This document shows positions 49,337 through 57,631 of a stretch of DNA of 64,000 nucleotides, one piece after another (the stretch's first letter is position 1; each line of letters opens with the position of its first letter). The DNA lies in assembly GCA_002841375.1 (NCBI GenBank), contig PGZO01000018.1, positions 18,831 through 82,830 of the forward strand. The letters run 5' to 3'. The notes beneath the pieces were generated by a model. The model was not told where the DNA came from. It saw nothing but the letters and a program-made list of their open reading frames with translations, and searched no databases. The position numbers and the translations under genes are program-made. The DNA is from Firmicutes bacterium HGW-Firmicutes-7 (GTDB lineage Bacteria > Bacillota > Clostridia > Lachnospirales > Vallitaleaceae).

Positions 49337-50002
49337 TTGTAGGAAAAAGAGAATAAAAAAGAAAGCTCCTTTTATGTTATTATTAGTTTTCCGATGACTA
49401 AAAAATAACAATGGAGGTGCTTTCTTTATGTATAACAGTATACAACAGTTTAATGAGTTCGGTGTAGGAAAAATAGAAAAAATTATCAAGGAATTTTTAG
49501 AAGATGGTTCTAAGGGCATAGGCGATCTTGTTATGGCACCGGACATAATGGAGGCAATGTTCATGATCTTATTAAATATAAAAAAGAGAAGCAAGAACGA
49601 GAGATACAAGAGGAAATCAGAGAAGCGATAGATCAAAGAATACGAAAAAAACGAGAGTAATACACAGATGTATGGAATCACCAAAGTATATCCGCAAACA
49701 TTGGCAAAAGGACAGGTTTATATCACGCAACAAAATCATTAAGGGGTTTTTGCGGATAATAGTTTGGCAAAGCGAATCATTTACAATGAGTGAAGGAGTA
49801 TGATAGCTTAAATCAGGGCGTTACACCCTCTCTTCATTGTGATGCCCTGATGGAAAACAATCATACTCCCAGAGGCTCGTTGTCAATGACAAACGGATGT
49901 CTTAGAAAAATATAAATACAAATTCATGAAGATATATTAAAATAAAAAACAGTATTCTAATAATATCTTAAGGGGATCAATCTATCCTTCTTTTTCCTAC
50001 AA
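49337..50002 (+). mobile_element. Internally deleted insertion sequence (ISLre2/UPF0236-like), 666 bp
   Basis: TTGTAGGAAAAAGA (49337-49350) is repeated in inverted form at 49989-50002, giving 14-bp perfect terminal repeats. TAAAG lies just outside both ends (49331-49335 and 50003-50007), a possible target duplication. Inside is a short transposase start, stops and frameshifts, and an internal hairpin ATCAGGGC/GCCCTGAT (49812-49851). At 666 bp it is less than half an ISLre2 element, so it cannot move without a helper. Family assignment rests on the transposase N-terminus. Confidence 0.65.
49428..49631 (+). pseudogene. Truncated transposase N-terminus (UPF0236/ISLre2-like)
   Basis: After GGAGGTG, an ATG opens a 67-codon frame beginning MYNSIQQFNEFGVGKIEKII and containing EFLEDGSKGIGDLVM, the style of UPF0236 transposase N-termini. 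The sequence then switches to unrelated residues, and a different frame continues as a charged helix (EKQEREIQEEIREAID) to a stop at about 49660. This fits an internal deletion joining two parts of the original gene out of frame. Confidence 0.6.
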
Positions 50003-50032
50003 TAAAGAAACGCGGCCTCTAAAAAAAGGCAA

Positions 50033-50062
50033 TTGACAAAATATGGAAGAAAATGATAAAAT
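50033..50062 (+). promoter_or_regulatory. Promoter-like sequence just outside the IS remnant
   Basis: TTGACA (50033-50038), 18 bp, TAAAAT (50057-50062). Downstream, 50063-50307 holds only very short ORFs (19 and 17 codons near 50107-50170) and AT-rich DNA with no feature I can support. Confidence 0.45.
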
Positions 50063-50307
50063 ATGTATGTACAATTGTCGTAATATATATAAAACTACAA
50101 ATTAATGATGAGGTGTGGGGAAAGCAAATATCTATATACATATCTTAAAAAACCCCCTTTTTAAATAAAAATTATAATTCTAGGCATTGTTCAATGAGAT
50201 GCATTTGTATAATTATAAATATATAAACAGTGATTTCTTTACTTAAGATCTTATCTTTTAAATAAAGAGATATCTATAGCTTTATTATTTTGAGACAAAG
50301 AATCTCT

Positions 50308-50337
50308 TTGGATAATAGTTAGAAGTTATAATATAAT
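50308..50337 (+). promoter_or_regulatory. Promoter of the small CRISPR-adjacent gene (creT-like)
   Basis: -35 TTGGAT (50308-50313), 18 bp, -10 TATAAT (50332-50337), overlapped by a second TATAAT at 50327-50332. The predicted start is about 50344, exactly where the pseudo-spacer match begins. Confidence 0.65.
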
Positions 50338-50344
50338 ACCTTTA

Positions 50345-50360
50345 TATAAATTAATTGTGT
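50345..50360 (+). promoter_or_regulatory. Putative Cascade target site matching the pseudo-spacer seed
   Basis: This 16-mer, TATAAATTAATTGTGT, equals nt 1-16 of the pseudo-spacer (50782-50797) except at position 6 (A here, T there). It sits immediately downstream of the -10 of the 86-aa gene. The three bases on its 5' side, where a type I PAM would be, are TTA; the true PAM of this system is not known. Confidence 0.7.
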
Positions 50361-50427
50361 ATTTGCATATTAATAGCACTTCTGAATAAATTAGTAATAT
50401 AGATATTAATTAGAGGAGGCTTAAAAA

Positions 50428-50688
50428 ATGCACGAAAATGTAAAAAAATATACCAATGAATCTAAAATACAAGTTACTAAATTTTACTACATTGGAAGAT
50501 TGGTTTCGATGTTCAGTAGAAATTATAAAATGCCAAAACCAACAATTTTTAATAGAATTAATGAATTTTCATCAGATGAAGAAGTTACAAAGATAACTTC
50601 AACAAAAATGATATATAAAAAAGATTATCAACATTTTACAAAATGTATTTCATTGGTTAAAACAAAAAAAGAAATTCTACATAAATAA
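50428..50688 (+). CDS. Unknown 86-aa basic protein, candidate CreT-type toxin
   Basis: I do not recognise this protein. It begins MHENVKKYTNESKIQ, has about 15 Lys and 3 Arg against 8 acidic residues, is rich in Asn/Ser/Thr, and has no signal peptide, membrane segment or cysteine motif (one Cys near residue 70). AGAGGAGGC (50412-50420) is a strong ribosome binding site, and a good promoter lies 90 bp upstream. The crRNA-like guide encoded just downstream matches that promoter, so Cascade would be expected to silence this gene. In published CreTA elements the equivalent gene is a toxin; whether this protein or a feature of its RNA is toxic here is not shown. Confidence 0.6.
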   Translation: MHENVKKYTNESKIQVTKFYYIGRLVSMFSRNYKMPKPTIFNRINEFSSDEEVTKITSTKMIYKKDYQHFTKCISLVKTKKEILHK

Positions 50689-50751
50689 CGAATATTAATT
50701 GCCTATAGTAATTTTCTTAAAATTGTTTTTACCAATTAAGGTGTCTTTATA

Positions 50752-50837
50752 TTATATAGATTACCTATTAGGAATTGAAATTATAATTTAATTGTGTGCT
50801 GATGAAGTATAGTAGATTACCTATTAGGAATTGAAAT
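50752..50837 (+). ncRNA. CreA-like minimal CRISPR: two degenerate repeats around a 26-nt pseudo-spacer
   Basis: Positions 7-30 of the array repeat recur at 50758-50781 and 50814-50837 with 22 of 24 identities each. Both copies share the same two changes (G18 to T and C30 to T), and the 5' GTTTTT is lost, so full repeat registers are 50752-50781 and 50808-50837. The Cas6-type 5' handle survives as ATTGAAAT and the short CCTA/TAGG stem is kept. The pseudo-spacer 50782-50807 is 26 nt against about 36 in the array. A weak promoter (TTGTTT 50723-50728, TATATT 50748-50753) lies upstream. Processing would give one crRNA-like guide whose seed matches the 86-aa gene's promoter. Confidence 0.75.
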
Positions 50838-50941
50838 TATTTAAAATGCACGTATAGATACTTCGCTATAACATCATGAAATCAAGCAATAATAGCAGTA
50901 TCTTGCCACTATGTCCAATAAAGACAAACAGGAGAAGAAGC

Positions 50942-51679
50942 ATGAGAATTGAGATTTTTTTAGACCAAGAAAACCCTGTAGCGATACCCATTCAGTACAA
51001 CCATATCATACAGGCCATGATTTATTCATGGATAAAGGACGAAAGATACAGCAAATTTATCCACGACAAAGGCTACCAATTCAACGAAAGGATTTATAAA
51101 CTATTCACCTTCTCGAGAATAAATGGCATATATCGGCTGGATAAGGAGTTAAGAAAAATTATATTCTACAAAGACATGCATATCACCATTTCTTCTGCCT
51201 CAGATGAACTCATGGGATATCTACTTAACAGCATTCTTCTTGAAAATGAAACCATAAATGTTGGCGGAGCAGAAGTGAAAATCAGCAGAGTTGACGTCAA
51301 AGAGGCTCCTGTTTTCACGGAGAAGACAAAAATCTATACCCTATCCCCTTGTACGGCTTATACAACAATGGACAATAAGCAAACAAGATTTTACAATCCT
51401 TTTGATTATGAATTCAGCGAATACATACGCAATAATCTATTACATAAACATGAATCCTTTTACGGAAAGCAACCAGACGACACAAGATTTGAAATTAGAC
51501 CTACGGGAGCAGTCAAAATGGCTAAAGTCAATTATAAAGACTTTCATATATTAGCCTACAATTGTGAAATGGAAATGGAAGGAGGGCTAGAATTGCAAAG
51601 GATGGCGTATGCAGCGGGGATAGGGGGAAAGAATTCTCAAGGTTTTGGTTGCATTGAGGTTAAAAAGGACAGGAGGTGA
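50942..51679 (+). CDS. cas6: CRISPR-associated endoribonuclease Cas6
   Basis: Cas6 cleaves the repeat RNA to release crRNAs with an 8-nt 5' handle. The 245-aa protein has an N-terminal ferredoxin-like domain with a conserved-position histidine (H21 in YNHIIQAMIY) and the C-terminal glycine-rich loop GIGGKNSQGFG (226-236) that defines Cas6. Start is ATG 50942 after CAGGAG; the frame is open from 50876, but those codons have no ribosome binding site. It heads the cas operon, 104 bp after the second degenerate repeat, and should process both array and CreA-like transcripts. Confidence 0.93.
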   Translation: MRIEIFLDQENPVAIPIQYNHIIQAMIYSWIKDERYSKFIHDKGYQFNERIYKLFTFSRINGIYRLDKELRKIIFYKDMHITISSASDELMGYLLNSILLENETINVGGAEVKISRVDVKEAPVFTEKTKIYTLSPCTAYTTMDNKQTRFYNPFDYEFSEYIRNNLLHKHESFYGKQPDDTRFEIRPTGAVKMAKVNYKDFHILAYNCEMEMEGGLELQRMAYAAGIGGKNSQGFGCIEVKKDRR

Positions 51680-51683
51680 GTAC

Positions 51684-53420
51684 GTGATTTATGATGTTTA
51701 TAGAGTTGGACATGCAATTAGTGGTATTAACGACTCAGATATAGACCCCTTACTTATGCCAGAAACACCAAAGAATATTACAAATGTTATTTGGCTGGAA
51801 TTCACACAAGAAGGAGATGAGGTAAGTTATACAGGTGTAGAGGTTAGGGATTATATTGTAAAAGATGCTCAGAAGTATTTACTTAGAAAGGCTTCTGCAA
51901 ATGGAGCTAATTTTGGGCCAAGTGCTCAGCTAACTGAAACAGAGAAAACTCTTTTAAAGAAGATTGCTGCATGGTTTAAAGATGCGAGTACTGAAGTAGG
52001 TGATAAGAGTGATCACAATCTGTTTTCAAAAATTCATGACCTTATTAGTAAAAACAAGGATGATTTCATTTCGGAAATCAACGAAAAAGCACCGAAAGGA
52101 AAAAATATACAAAATATGATTGCTGTAGGATTAAATGGACAATACCCTTTAGAGGTAGAGCCATTCTTCCAATATTATTCGAAAAAAGTCATGAAAAAGA
52201 TTGTTGGAGAAGATAACCATACAGGAACCTGTTGCCTGTGTGGTAGAAACAATGTAGAACTTCTTCCGAAGGTAGATGTTTTTAAATTTTACACGGTGGA
52301 CAAGCCAGGATTTGTAAGTGGTGGTTTTTCTGAACAGGATATATGGAGAAATTGCCCTGTATGTATATCCTGTGAGCCTATTTTAAGAGAAGGCAAAAAG
52401 TACATGATGGAACATTTGCGATTTAGATTCTTTGGTTTTGTATACTATCTCATACCTTCTTCCACTTGCAATGAGGACACTCAAGAATTATTAGTTGATC
52501 GGCTTGAAGCAATATCCTATAAGAGTTTTTCTTTTAAGGAATCCTCCGAAAGTGAGTTTAGCAGCTTAAGCGGAGATATGTTTGAAGATTTGTTAGAGAG
52601 TGGAGATAGTAACTCTTACAGAATCTTGTTTTTTAAGAAAGATAATGCCGCAGAAAGAATTATATTAGACATGAAGGATATATTTCCATCAAGATTTGCA
52701 GCACTGTATTCTGCAAAACACCACATTGAACAGACATATAAAGAGCTAACAAAAGAAAATTTTAGTTTTAAATATTATAGGCAGTTTCTATCGAAGACAG
52801 AGCCAGCCAGTAAAACATATGATTTGGATGGAAGCTTTCTTACTCTAACACATGCGATTTTTACCGAAGAAAAAGTACTGCTAAATACACTACTGCCGCA
52901 CTTTATGAGAGACATACGACGAGCGTTTTTAAATGGTGATTATCTATATCACACTACGCTTAGAGCTTGGATTGGTCTAATATATTTGCACGAGATAGGG
53001 TGCGTAGATTACAGAAGGGAGAACACAGGTATGGATGAGAAGTTGGAAAAAGTTCTATTCATTTATGATGCAGGTTTGGATACGAAGCTCAAGAAGGGAT
53101 TGGTGCTTACAGGAGCTTTTGCACAAAAAGTAATGAATATTCAAGCACATGAACTGAATGGCTCTACACCCTTTTTTACTAGGTTAAAAGGATTAAAACT
53201 GAGGCAGCCAGATGTAGAGGGTATGGTCACTGAAGCGGTTACCAAGATGCAAGAATATGACAAATATTCAAAAGGATCAAAACTTATTATGGAGACAATA
53301 ACTGACCTTATTTTTAGTTCACCTGCTCAGTGGAATTTGTCTACAGATGAAATCAATTTCTATATTGCCGGAGGAATGGCATTAAGCAAAAAAATATACG
53401 ATGAGCTTAAGGAGGAGTAG
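51684..53420 (+). CDS. cas8b: Type I-B Cascade large subunit Cas8b (TM1802/Csh1 type)
   Basis: The large subunit recognises the PAM and recruits Cas3. The 578-aa protein has a central zinc-binding region with CCLCGRNN (about residues 182-189) and CPVCISC (about 226-232), typical of Csh1/TM1802 proteins, and an alpha-helical C-terminus that can supply a Cas11-like small subunit. Start is GTG 51684, four bases after AGGAGGTGAG; an earlier in-frame ATG lies inside cas6 and has no support. It is placed 4 bp after cas6 and 3 bp before cas7. Confidence 0.88.
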   Translation: MIYDVYRVGHAISGINDSDIDPLLMPETPKNITNVIWLEFTQEGDEVSYTGVEVRDYIVKDAQKYLLRKASANGANFGPSAQLTETEKTLLKKIAAWFKDASTEVGDKSDHNLFSKIHDLISKNKDDFISEINEKAPKGKNIQNMIAVGLNGQYPLEVEPFFQYYSKKVMKKIVGEDNHTGTCCLCGRNNVELLPKVDVFKFYTVDKPGFVSGGFSEQDIWRNCPVCISCEPILREGKKYMMEHLRFRFFGFVYYLIPSSTCNEDTQELLVDRLEAISYKSFSFKESSESEFSSLSGDMFEDLLESGDSNSYRILFFKKDNAAERIILDMKDIFPSRFAALYSAKHHIEQTYKELTKENFSFKYYRQFLSKTEPASKTYDLDGSFLTLTHAIFTEEKVLLNTLLPHFMRDIRRAFLNGDYLYHTTLRAWIGLIYLHEIGCVDYRRENTGMDEKLEKVLFIYDAGLDTKLKKGLVLTGAFAQKVMNIQAHELNGSTPFFTRLKGLKLRQPDVEGMVTEAVTKMQEYDKYSKGSKLIMETITDLIFSSPAQWNLSTDEINFYIAGGMALSKKIYDELKEE

Positions 53421-53423
53421 CAT

Positions 53424-54383
53424 ATGTCAATAGCAAAACGAAGTGAAATAATATTTTTATATGATATCGCATGGGGGAATCCTAATGGAGACCCTAATGA
53501 TGCGAATAAACCAAGGATTGATGTTGAGACAGGTCTTAATATTGTAACGGATGTGCGTTTGAAGAGAACAGTAAGAGATGAACTTATTGCACGAGGTTAT
53601 GAAATTTTAGTAAAGGATACTATGACAGAAAGTAGAACTTTAGCAGATGGAAAACACAGAGGTATGGATTTCTTGTCTGAATCGGGAAAAGTAAAAGCAA
53701 ATAAAAAAGGTGATAAAGAAAAATTAACACAAGAGGAATTGGAAGCCTTCAAGAACAATGTAAAACAATGTGTAGATATCAGAATGTTTGGATGCGTACT
53801 TCCTAGTGACATAAAAAATGCAAGCTTACAATATACAGGCCCAGTTCAATTCAAAATGGGCTATTCCATGCATCCGGTAAAATTAGAATTTGTCAAAGGC
53901 ACAGGTGCGTTTGCAAGCGGAGAAGGCAAGGATCAAAAAACCTTCCGTCAAGAGTACTTCTTGCCATATAGTCTCATTAATTTCTATGGAATAGTTAATG
54001 ATCGTGCAGCAGAATATACAGGGCTTACAGAGCATGATGTAACACTTCTGTTAGATGCTTTATGGTCGGGAACAAGAAATCTCATCACAAGAACAAAGGC
54101 TGGACAAGTGCCAAGACTTTTAATCAGTGTATCATATAGGGCCAAGGATTTCTATATTGGTGGCTTAGATAAGAAGATAAAATTCGAATATGCAATGAGT
54201 GGTGAAGCGGTTCGTGCCATCAGTGATGGAGAGATTCAATTTGATAAACTCATAGAGTGCCTTGTAAATAATAAAGAACACATCGACACAGTCACAATCA
54301 GAATAGATTCAGAGTTGAAATCAGATATTGATTTAGTAGAAGAACTTAAAAAATCAGGCATTAGAGTCGATGTTATCGCCTAA
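53424..54383 (+). CDS. cas7: Cascade backbone subunit Cas7 (Csh2 type)
   Basis: Cas7 subunits polymerise along the crRNA spacer and flip out every sixth base. The 319-aa protein shows the Csh2 opening RSEIIFLYDIAWGNPNGDPN followed by VTDVRLKRTVRDEL, which is diagnostic for type I-B, and ends in the Csh2-type helical domain. AAGGAGGAG precedes the ATG. It overlaps nothing but is only 3 bp from cas8b, so the subunits are translated from one transcript. Confidence 0.95.
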   Translation: MSIAKRSEIIFLYDIAWGNPNGDPNDANKPRIDVETGLNIVTDVRLKRTVRDELIARGYEILVKDTMTESRTLADGKHRGMDFLSESGKVKANKKGDKEKLTQEELEAFKNNVKQCVDIRMFGCVLPSDIKNASLQYTGPVQFKMGYSMHPVKLEFVKGTGAFASGEGKDQKTFRQEYFLPYSLINFYGIVNDRAAEYTGLTEHDVTLLLDALWSGTRNLITRTKAGQVPRLLISVSYRAKDFYIGGLDKKIKFEYAMSGEAVRAISDGEIQFDKLIECLVNNKEHIDTVTIRIDSELKSDIDLVEELKKSGIRVDVIA

Positions 54384-54398
54384 GAGAGGTGTACCTGT

Positions 54399-55130
54399 AT
54401 GAAATGTGTGTGTTTTAAACTTAAGGGTGACTATGGTCACTTTAGACCGTACTATACAACTAGCTCTCCTACAACCTATTCTTTGATGCCACCAACTTCC
54501 ATATTTGGACTGATTGGCGCAATTCTCGGACTTGAGAAAATCGAAAATTCTTATTATCAAGTGCTGATAAAGGCAGGATTGAGAGTTGGTATTGGTGTAA
54601 TAACTCCAGTAAAAAAGGTATCTATGAGCACAAATCTCATCAATACAAAAGGAAATTACTGGGTACCTACTGGCAGAAATACCAGTGGCGTTAGGACACC
54701 TACAAAATATGAATATGTGGTTGGACAGGAATATCTGATATTTGCGGCTATGGAAGATGAAAGACTCTTAGAAGAGCTCGCTATAAGACTAGAAGAGCAT
54801 TGCTTTGCCTACAGCATCTCATTAGGGTTGTCCGGATTGATTGCAGATGCTGAGCTCATATGTTTTGAAGAGGTGCAAAAGGTAGAAAAGGAAGAATATC
54901 AAGAAGTAGATTCGGCAGTAAATATTCAAGAATCTGGACAGAAGATACAGATTCATATTTCACCAGATATACAGTATTGTAGGGAACGATATGTGAAACA
55001 GTTTGGTAAAAATAGGGTTCCATTAGACTATGTAGACGTTTTATTTTCTGCAAATGGCAGGAAGATCAAGGTTAAGTGTAAAAAAGTATATCAAATGCAA
55101 GATTATATATTTACATTTTTAAACGAGTAA
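54399..55130 (+). CDS. cas5: Cascade subunit Cas5 (type I-B)
   Basis: Cas5 holds the 5' handle of the crRNA. The 243-aa protein begins with CVCFKLKGDYGHFRPYYTTS, the RAMP fold start of Cas5h, followed by the glycine-rich SLMPPTSIFGLIGAILGL. AGAGGTG precedes the ATG, 15 bp after cas7. The repeat handle here ends in AAAC for the array and AAAT for the CreA-like RNA, so this subunit would need to accept both. Confidence 0.92.
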   Translation: MKCVCFKLKGDYGHFRPYYTTSSPTTYSLMPPTSIFGLIGAILGLEKIENSYYQVLIKAGLRVGIGVITPVKKVSMSTNLINTKGNYWVPTGRNTSGVRTPTKYEYVVGQEYLIFAAMEDERLLEELAIRLEEHCFAYSISLGLSGLIADAELICFEEVQKVEKEEYQEVDSAVNIQESGQKIQIHISPDIQYCRERYVKQFGKNRVPLDYVDVLFSANGRKIKVKCKKVYQMQDYIFTFLNE

Positions 55131-55193
55131 TCCATATACGAGTATTTGCCTACCCTAAGATTACCGTACATGACCAATCGTGGAGGATAAAAA

Positions 55194-57593
55194 ATGCAAA
55201 GATTGTTATCACACCCAAATCGGAACTTAGAAGACCACCTTGAAGAAGTAAAATCCTGGGGTATCTTTTATAAAGAGAACTCAGCTTGTGATCTGTTAAA
55301 AAACATTGATGATAATATCATCAAAAGCTTTTTTATCTTTCACGATATTGGTAAGAGTACAGCTTTTTTTCAAGATTACATTCAAGGGAAGCCCGTTCAG
55401 GAGCACTTAAAAAGTCATGCTGGTCTTTCAGCAATGCTTTTTCTATATTACCATATATTAGTGAAAACGGTTGCAGATAACGAGGACTTAATTGTAGCTA
55501 TGGCATATGCGATTTTAAGACATCATGGAGATATGAATAAATTTTCAGATGTAAACAACTATATGATCAATGACAAGATACAATTGCTGGAAACCCAATA
55601 CAGTACGATTGATGCGAGTATTTTAGTGGATAAATTAGCAGTGCTGGGGCTGGATAGAGAAATTCTTGATGAGATATTCAATGGTGATAAAGTCTGTTTT
55701 ACGTCTAAAGTATCCGATTTCTTAAAGTGTAGAAGAAAGCGTCTAGATAGTGAAAGGCCGCGTCTTAAGAGACAAAAAGAACAGGGAGATTATTCTACGA
55801 AAGCTTACTTTACGATGCAGGTATTGTTTTCATTATTAACAGATGCAGATAAAAGTCAGGTTACGTTAGGACATAGAGACTTGGCCCAGCGTGTGGATTT
55901 AAAGGCGGATGTGGCAGAACATATAAAGAGAAAAGCGACAAAGGCTTCAAAACTGAATACTTTGAGAAGTATGGCCTTTGAGGAAGTCAATAATCATATG
56001 GATGTAGAGAAGAACCTCTTCACCCTAACATTGCCAACTGGAATGGGAAAAACTCTGAATTCATTTAACTATGCATTGAGGTTGCGTCAAAAACTATATG
56101 AAAAGTACAATACAAGGTACAGAATTATATATGTTATACCCTTCATGAGCATCATTGACCAAAATGCCAATGTCATTGAAGAGGTCTTGAAAGAAAGCAA
56201 TACACAAGTAACAAGCAGCATGTTATGTAAGCATCATCATTTAACAGAAATCACTTGGATAACAAATGAAAACACATTAGAAGAAAATGAAAATGCTCAA
56301 ATATTGATTGAAGGCTGGAATAGTGAGATTGTTATCACCACCTTTCAACAGTTTTTTTCAACACTTGCAGGGCATAAGAACTCTATGCAAAGAAAGTTTA
56401 ATAAGCTTTGTAATACCATAGTGATTATTGATGAGATTCAGGCAATTCCTGTAAAGTATTATAAGTTCATTGGAAAAATGTTGACGGATTTTGCTGCATT
56501 GATGAAGAGTAAGGTCATCGCTATGACAGCAACACAGCCCCATATATTTGAAACTGGGACTAGCCAAGCCTTATGTGATTATAGGAAATACTATTCCCAA
56601 TTATCAAGGACGATTATCATTAATGAGTTAAAGTTCAGCAGGACGATTGAAGAGTTTGTCGAAGGTATTGAATGTCAAAGTAATAAAAGGTATTTGTTTA
56701 TACTGAATACGATTGAAAGTGCTAAGAAAATGTATAACTTATTAAAGGATAAGTTCTTTGACTCGGAAATTACATATCTTAGCACGATGTTGCCACCAAA
56801 AGAAAGGTTAAATAGAATCCATCAAATTAAAGAGAAAAAATATGATATTGTTGTTAGTACACAATTGGTTGAAGCGGGGGTCGATATTGATTTTGATGTC
56901 GTATATCGAGACCTTGCGCCGTTACCCTCTATTTTTCAAAGTGCTGGAAGAGCAAATAGAGAAGGAGGAGAGTATAATAAAGGTGAGGTTCATCTCATTA
57001 AACTAAAGGATAGTAATGGCTATTATGCAGATAAGGTTTATCGTAATGCAAAAACTGATTTAGACATAACAGAAAAAATCTTAAAAGATTATGAGCGACT
57101 AGAAGAATCTGAATTCATGGCAATCATTGAAACGTACTTTGATAAGATGGCGGATGGTGATGTAAAATCTCAACATATTTCAGATGCACTGATAAAAGGA
57201 GCGGCTTCACAGTGGTTTTATGGCGATAAAGAGGCTTGCATTTTGACAAATGAGATACTACCTTTAAATAGCTTTGAACTGATTGAAGATAATGGTGAAA
57301 AGGTTACAGTATTCATTGAGCTGGATGAAGAGGCAGAAAAGCTATGGAAGAAATACACAGCTATAACCCATGAAAAAGTAGATAAATGGGAACATAGAAT
57401 GAATTTAAAAACGATATCCAGAAAGATGTCAGAATATATGGTGGATGTTAGTGTAGCAACAAAAAATAAATATAATAGGCCGCCTTTGATGGATGAAAAC
57501 CACGTATATTATTACGTCGCAAAAAGTGAAATTGATAAGTTCTATAGTACGGAAACGGGCTATGGGGTTGAAACAAATCTTTATTACTACTAG
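55194..57593 (+). CDS. cas3: CRISPR-associated helicase-nuclease Cas3 (HD + SF2)
   Basis: Cas3 degrades the target strand after Cascade binding. The 799-aa protein has an N-terminal HD nuclease (H15, HD at 50-51 in IFHDIGK, later LKSHAGLS and LRHHGD) fused to an SF2 helicase: Walker A LPTGMGKT (280-287), DEIQ at 413-416, TAT (445-447), and QSAGRANREG as motif VI. All motifs are intact, so interference should work. TGGAGG precedes the ATG. A partial guide match such as the CreA-like one would normally not trigger it. Confidence 0.96.
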   Translation: MQRLLSHPNRNLEDHLEEVKSWGIFYKENSACDLLKNIDDNIIKSFFIFHDIGKSTAFFQDYIQGKPVQEHLKSHAGLSAMLFLYYHILVKTVADNEDLIVAMAYAILRHHGDMNKFSDVNNYMINDKIQLLETQYSTIDASILVDKLAVLGLDREILDEIFNGDKVCFTSKVSDFLKCRRKRLDSERPRLKRQKEQGDYSTKAYFTMQVLFSLLTDADKSQVTLGHRDLAQRVDLKADVAEHIKRKATKASKLNTLRSMAFEEVNNHMDVEKNLFTLTLPTGMGKTLNSFNYALRLRQKLYEKYNTRYRIIYVIPFMSIIDQNANVIEEVLKESNTQVTSSMLCKHHHLTEITWITNENTLEENENAQILIEGWNSEIVITTFQQFFSTLAGHKNSMQRKFNKLCNTIVIIDEIQAIPVKYYKFIGKMLTDFAALMKSKVIAMTATQPHIFETGTSQALCDYRKYYSQLSRTIIINELKFSRTIEEFVEGIECQSNKRYLFILNTIESAKKMYNLLKDKFFDSEITYLSTMLPPKERLNRIHQIKEKKYDIVVSTQLVEAGVDIDFDVVYRDLAPLPSIFQSAGRANREGGEYNKGEVHLIKLKDSNGYYADKVYRNAKTDLDITEKILKDYERLEESEFMAIIETYFDKMADGDVKSQHISDALIKGAASQWFYGDKEACILTNEILPLNSFELIEDNGEKVTVFIELDEEAEKLWKKYTAITHEKVDKWEHRMNLKTISRKMSEYMVDVSVATKNKYNRPPLMDENHVYYYVAKSEIDKFYSTETGYGVETNLYYY

Positions 57594-57631
57594 CAAATTT
57601 GCTTTAGGCATGAGCGGGGAGGTTTGTACTA

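Noticed and set aside
50107..50170. Tiny ORFs of 17-19 codons upstream of the creT-like promoter
   Set aside because: Weak initiation context, no conservation evidence, and not covered by the guide match.
50838..50863. Second pseudo-spacer after the second degenerate repeat (shares AAAATGCACG with the start of the 86-aa gene)
   Set aside because: The match is not in the seed (positions 1, 2, 4 and 5 mismatch) and no third repeat bounds it; 10 nt can be chance or a local duplication.
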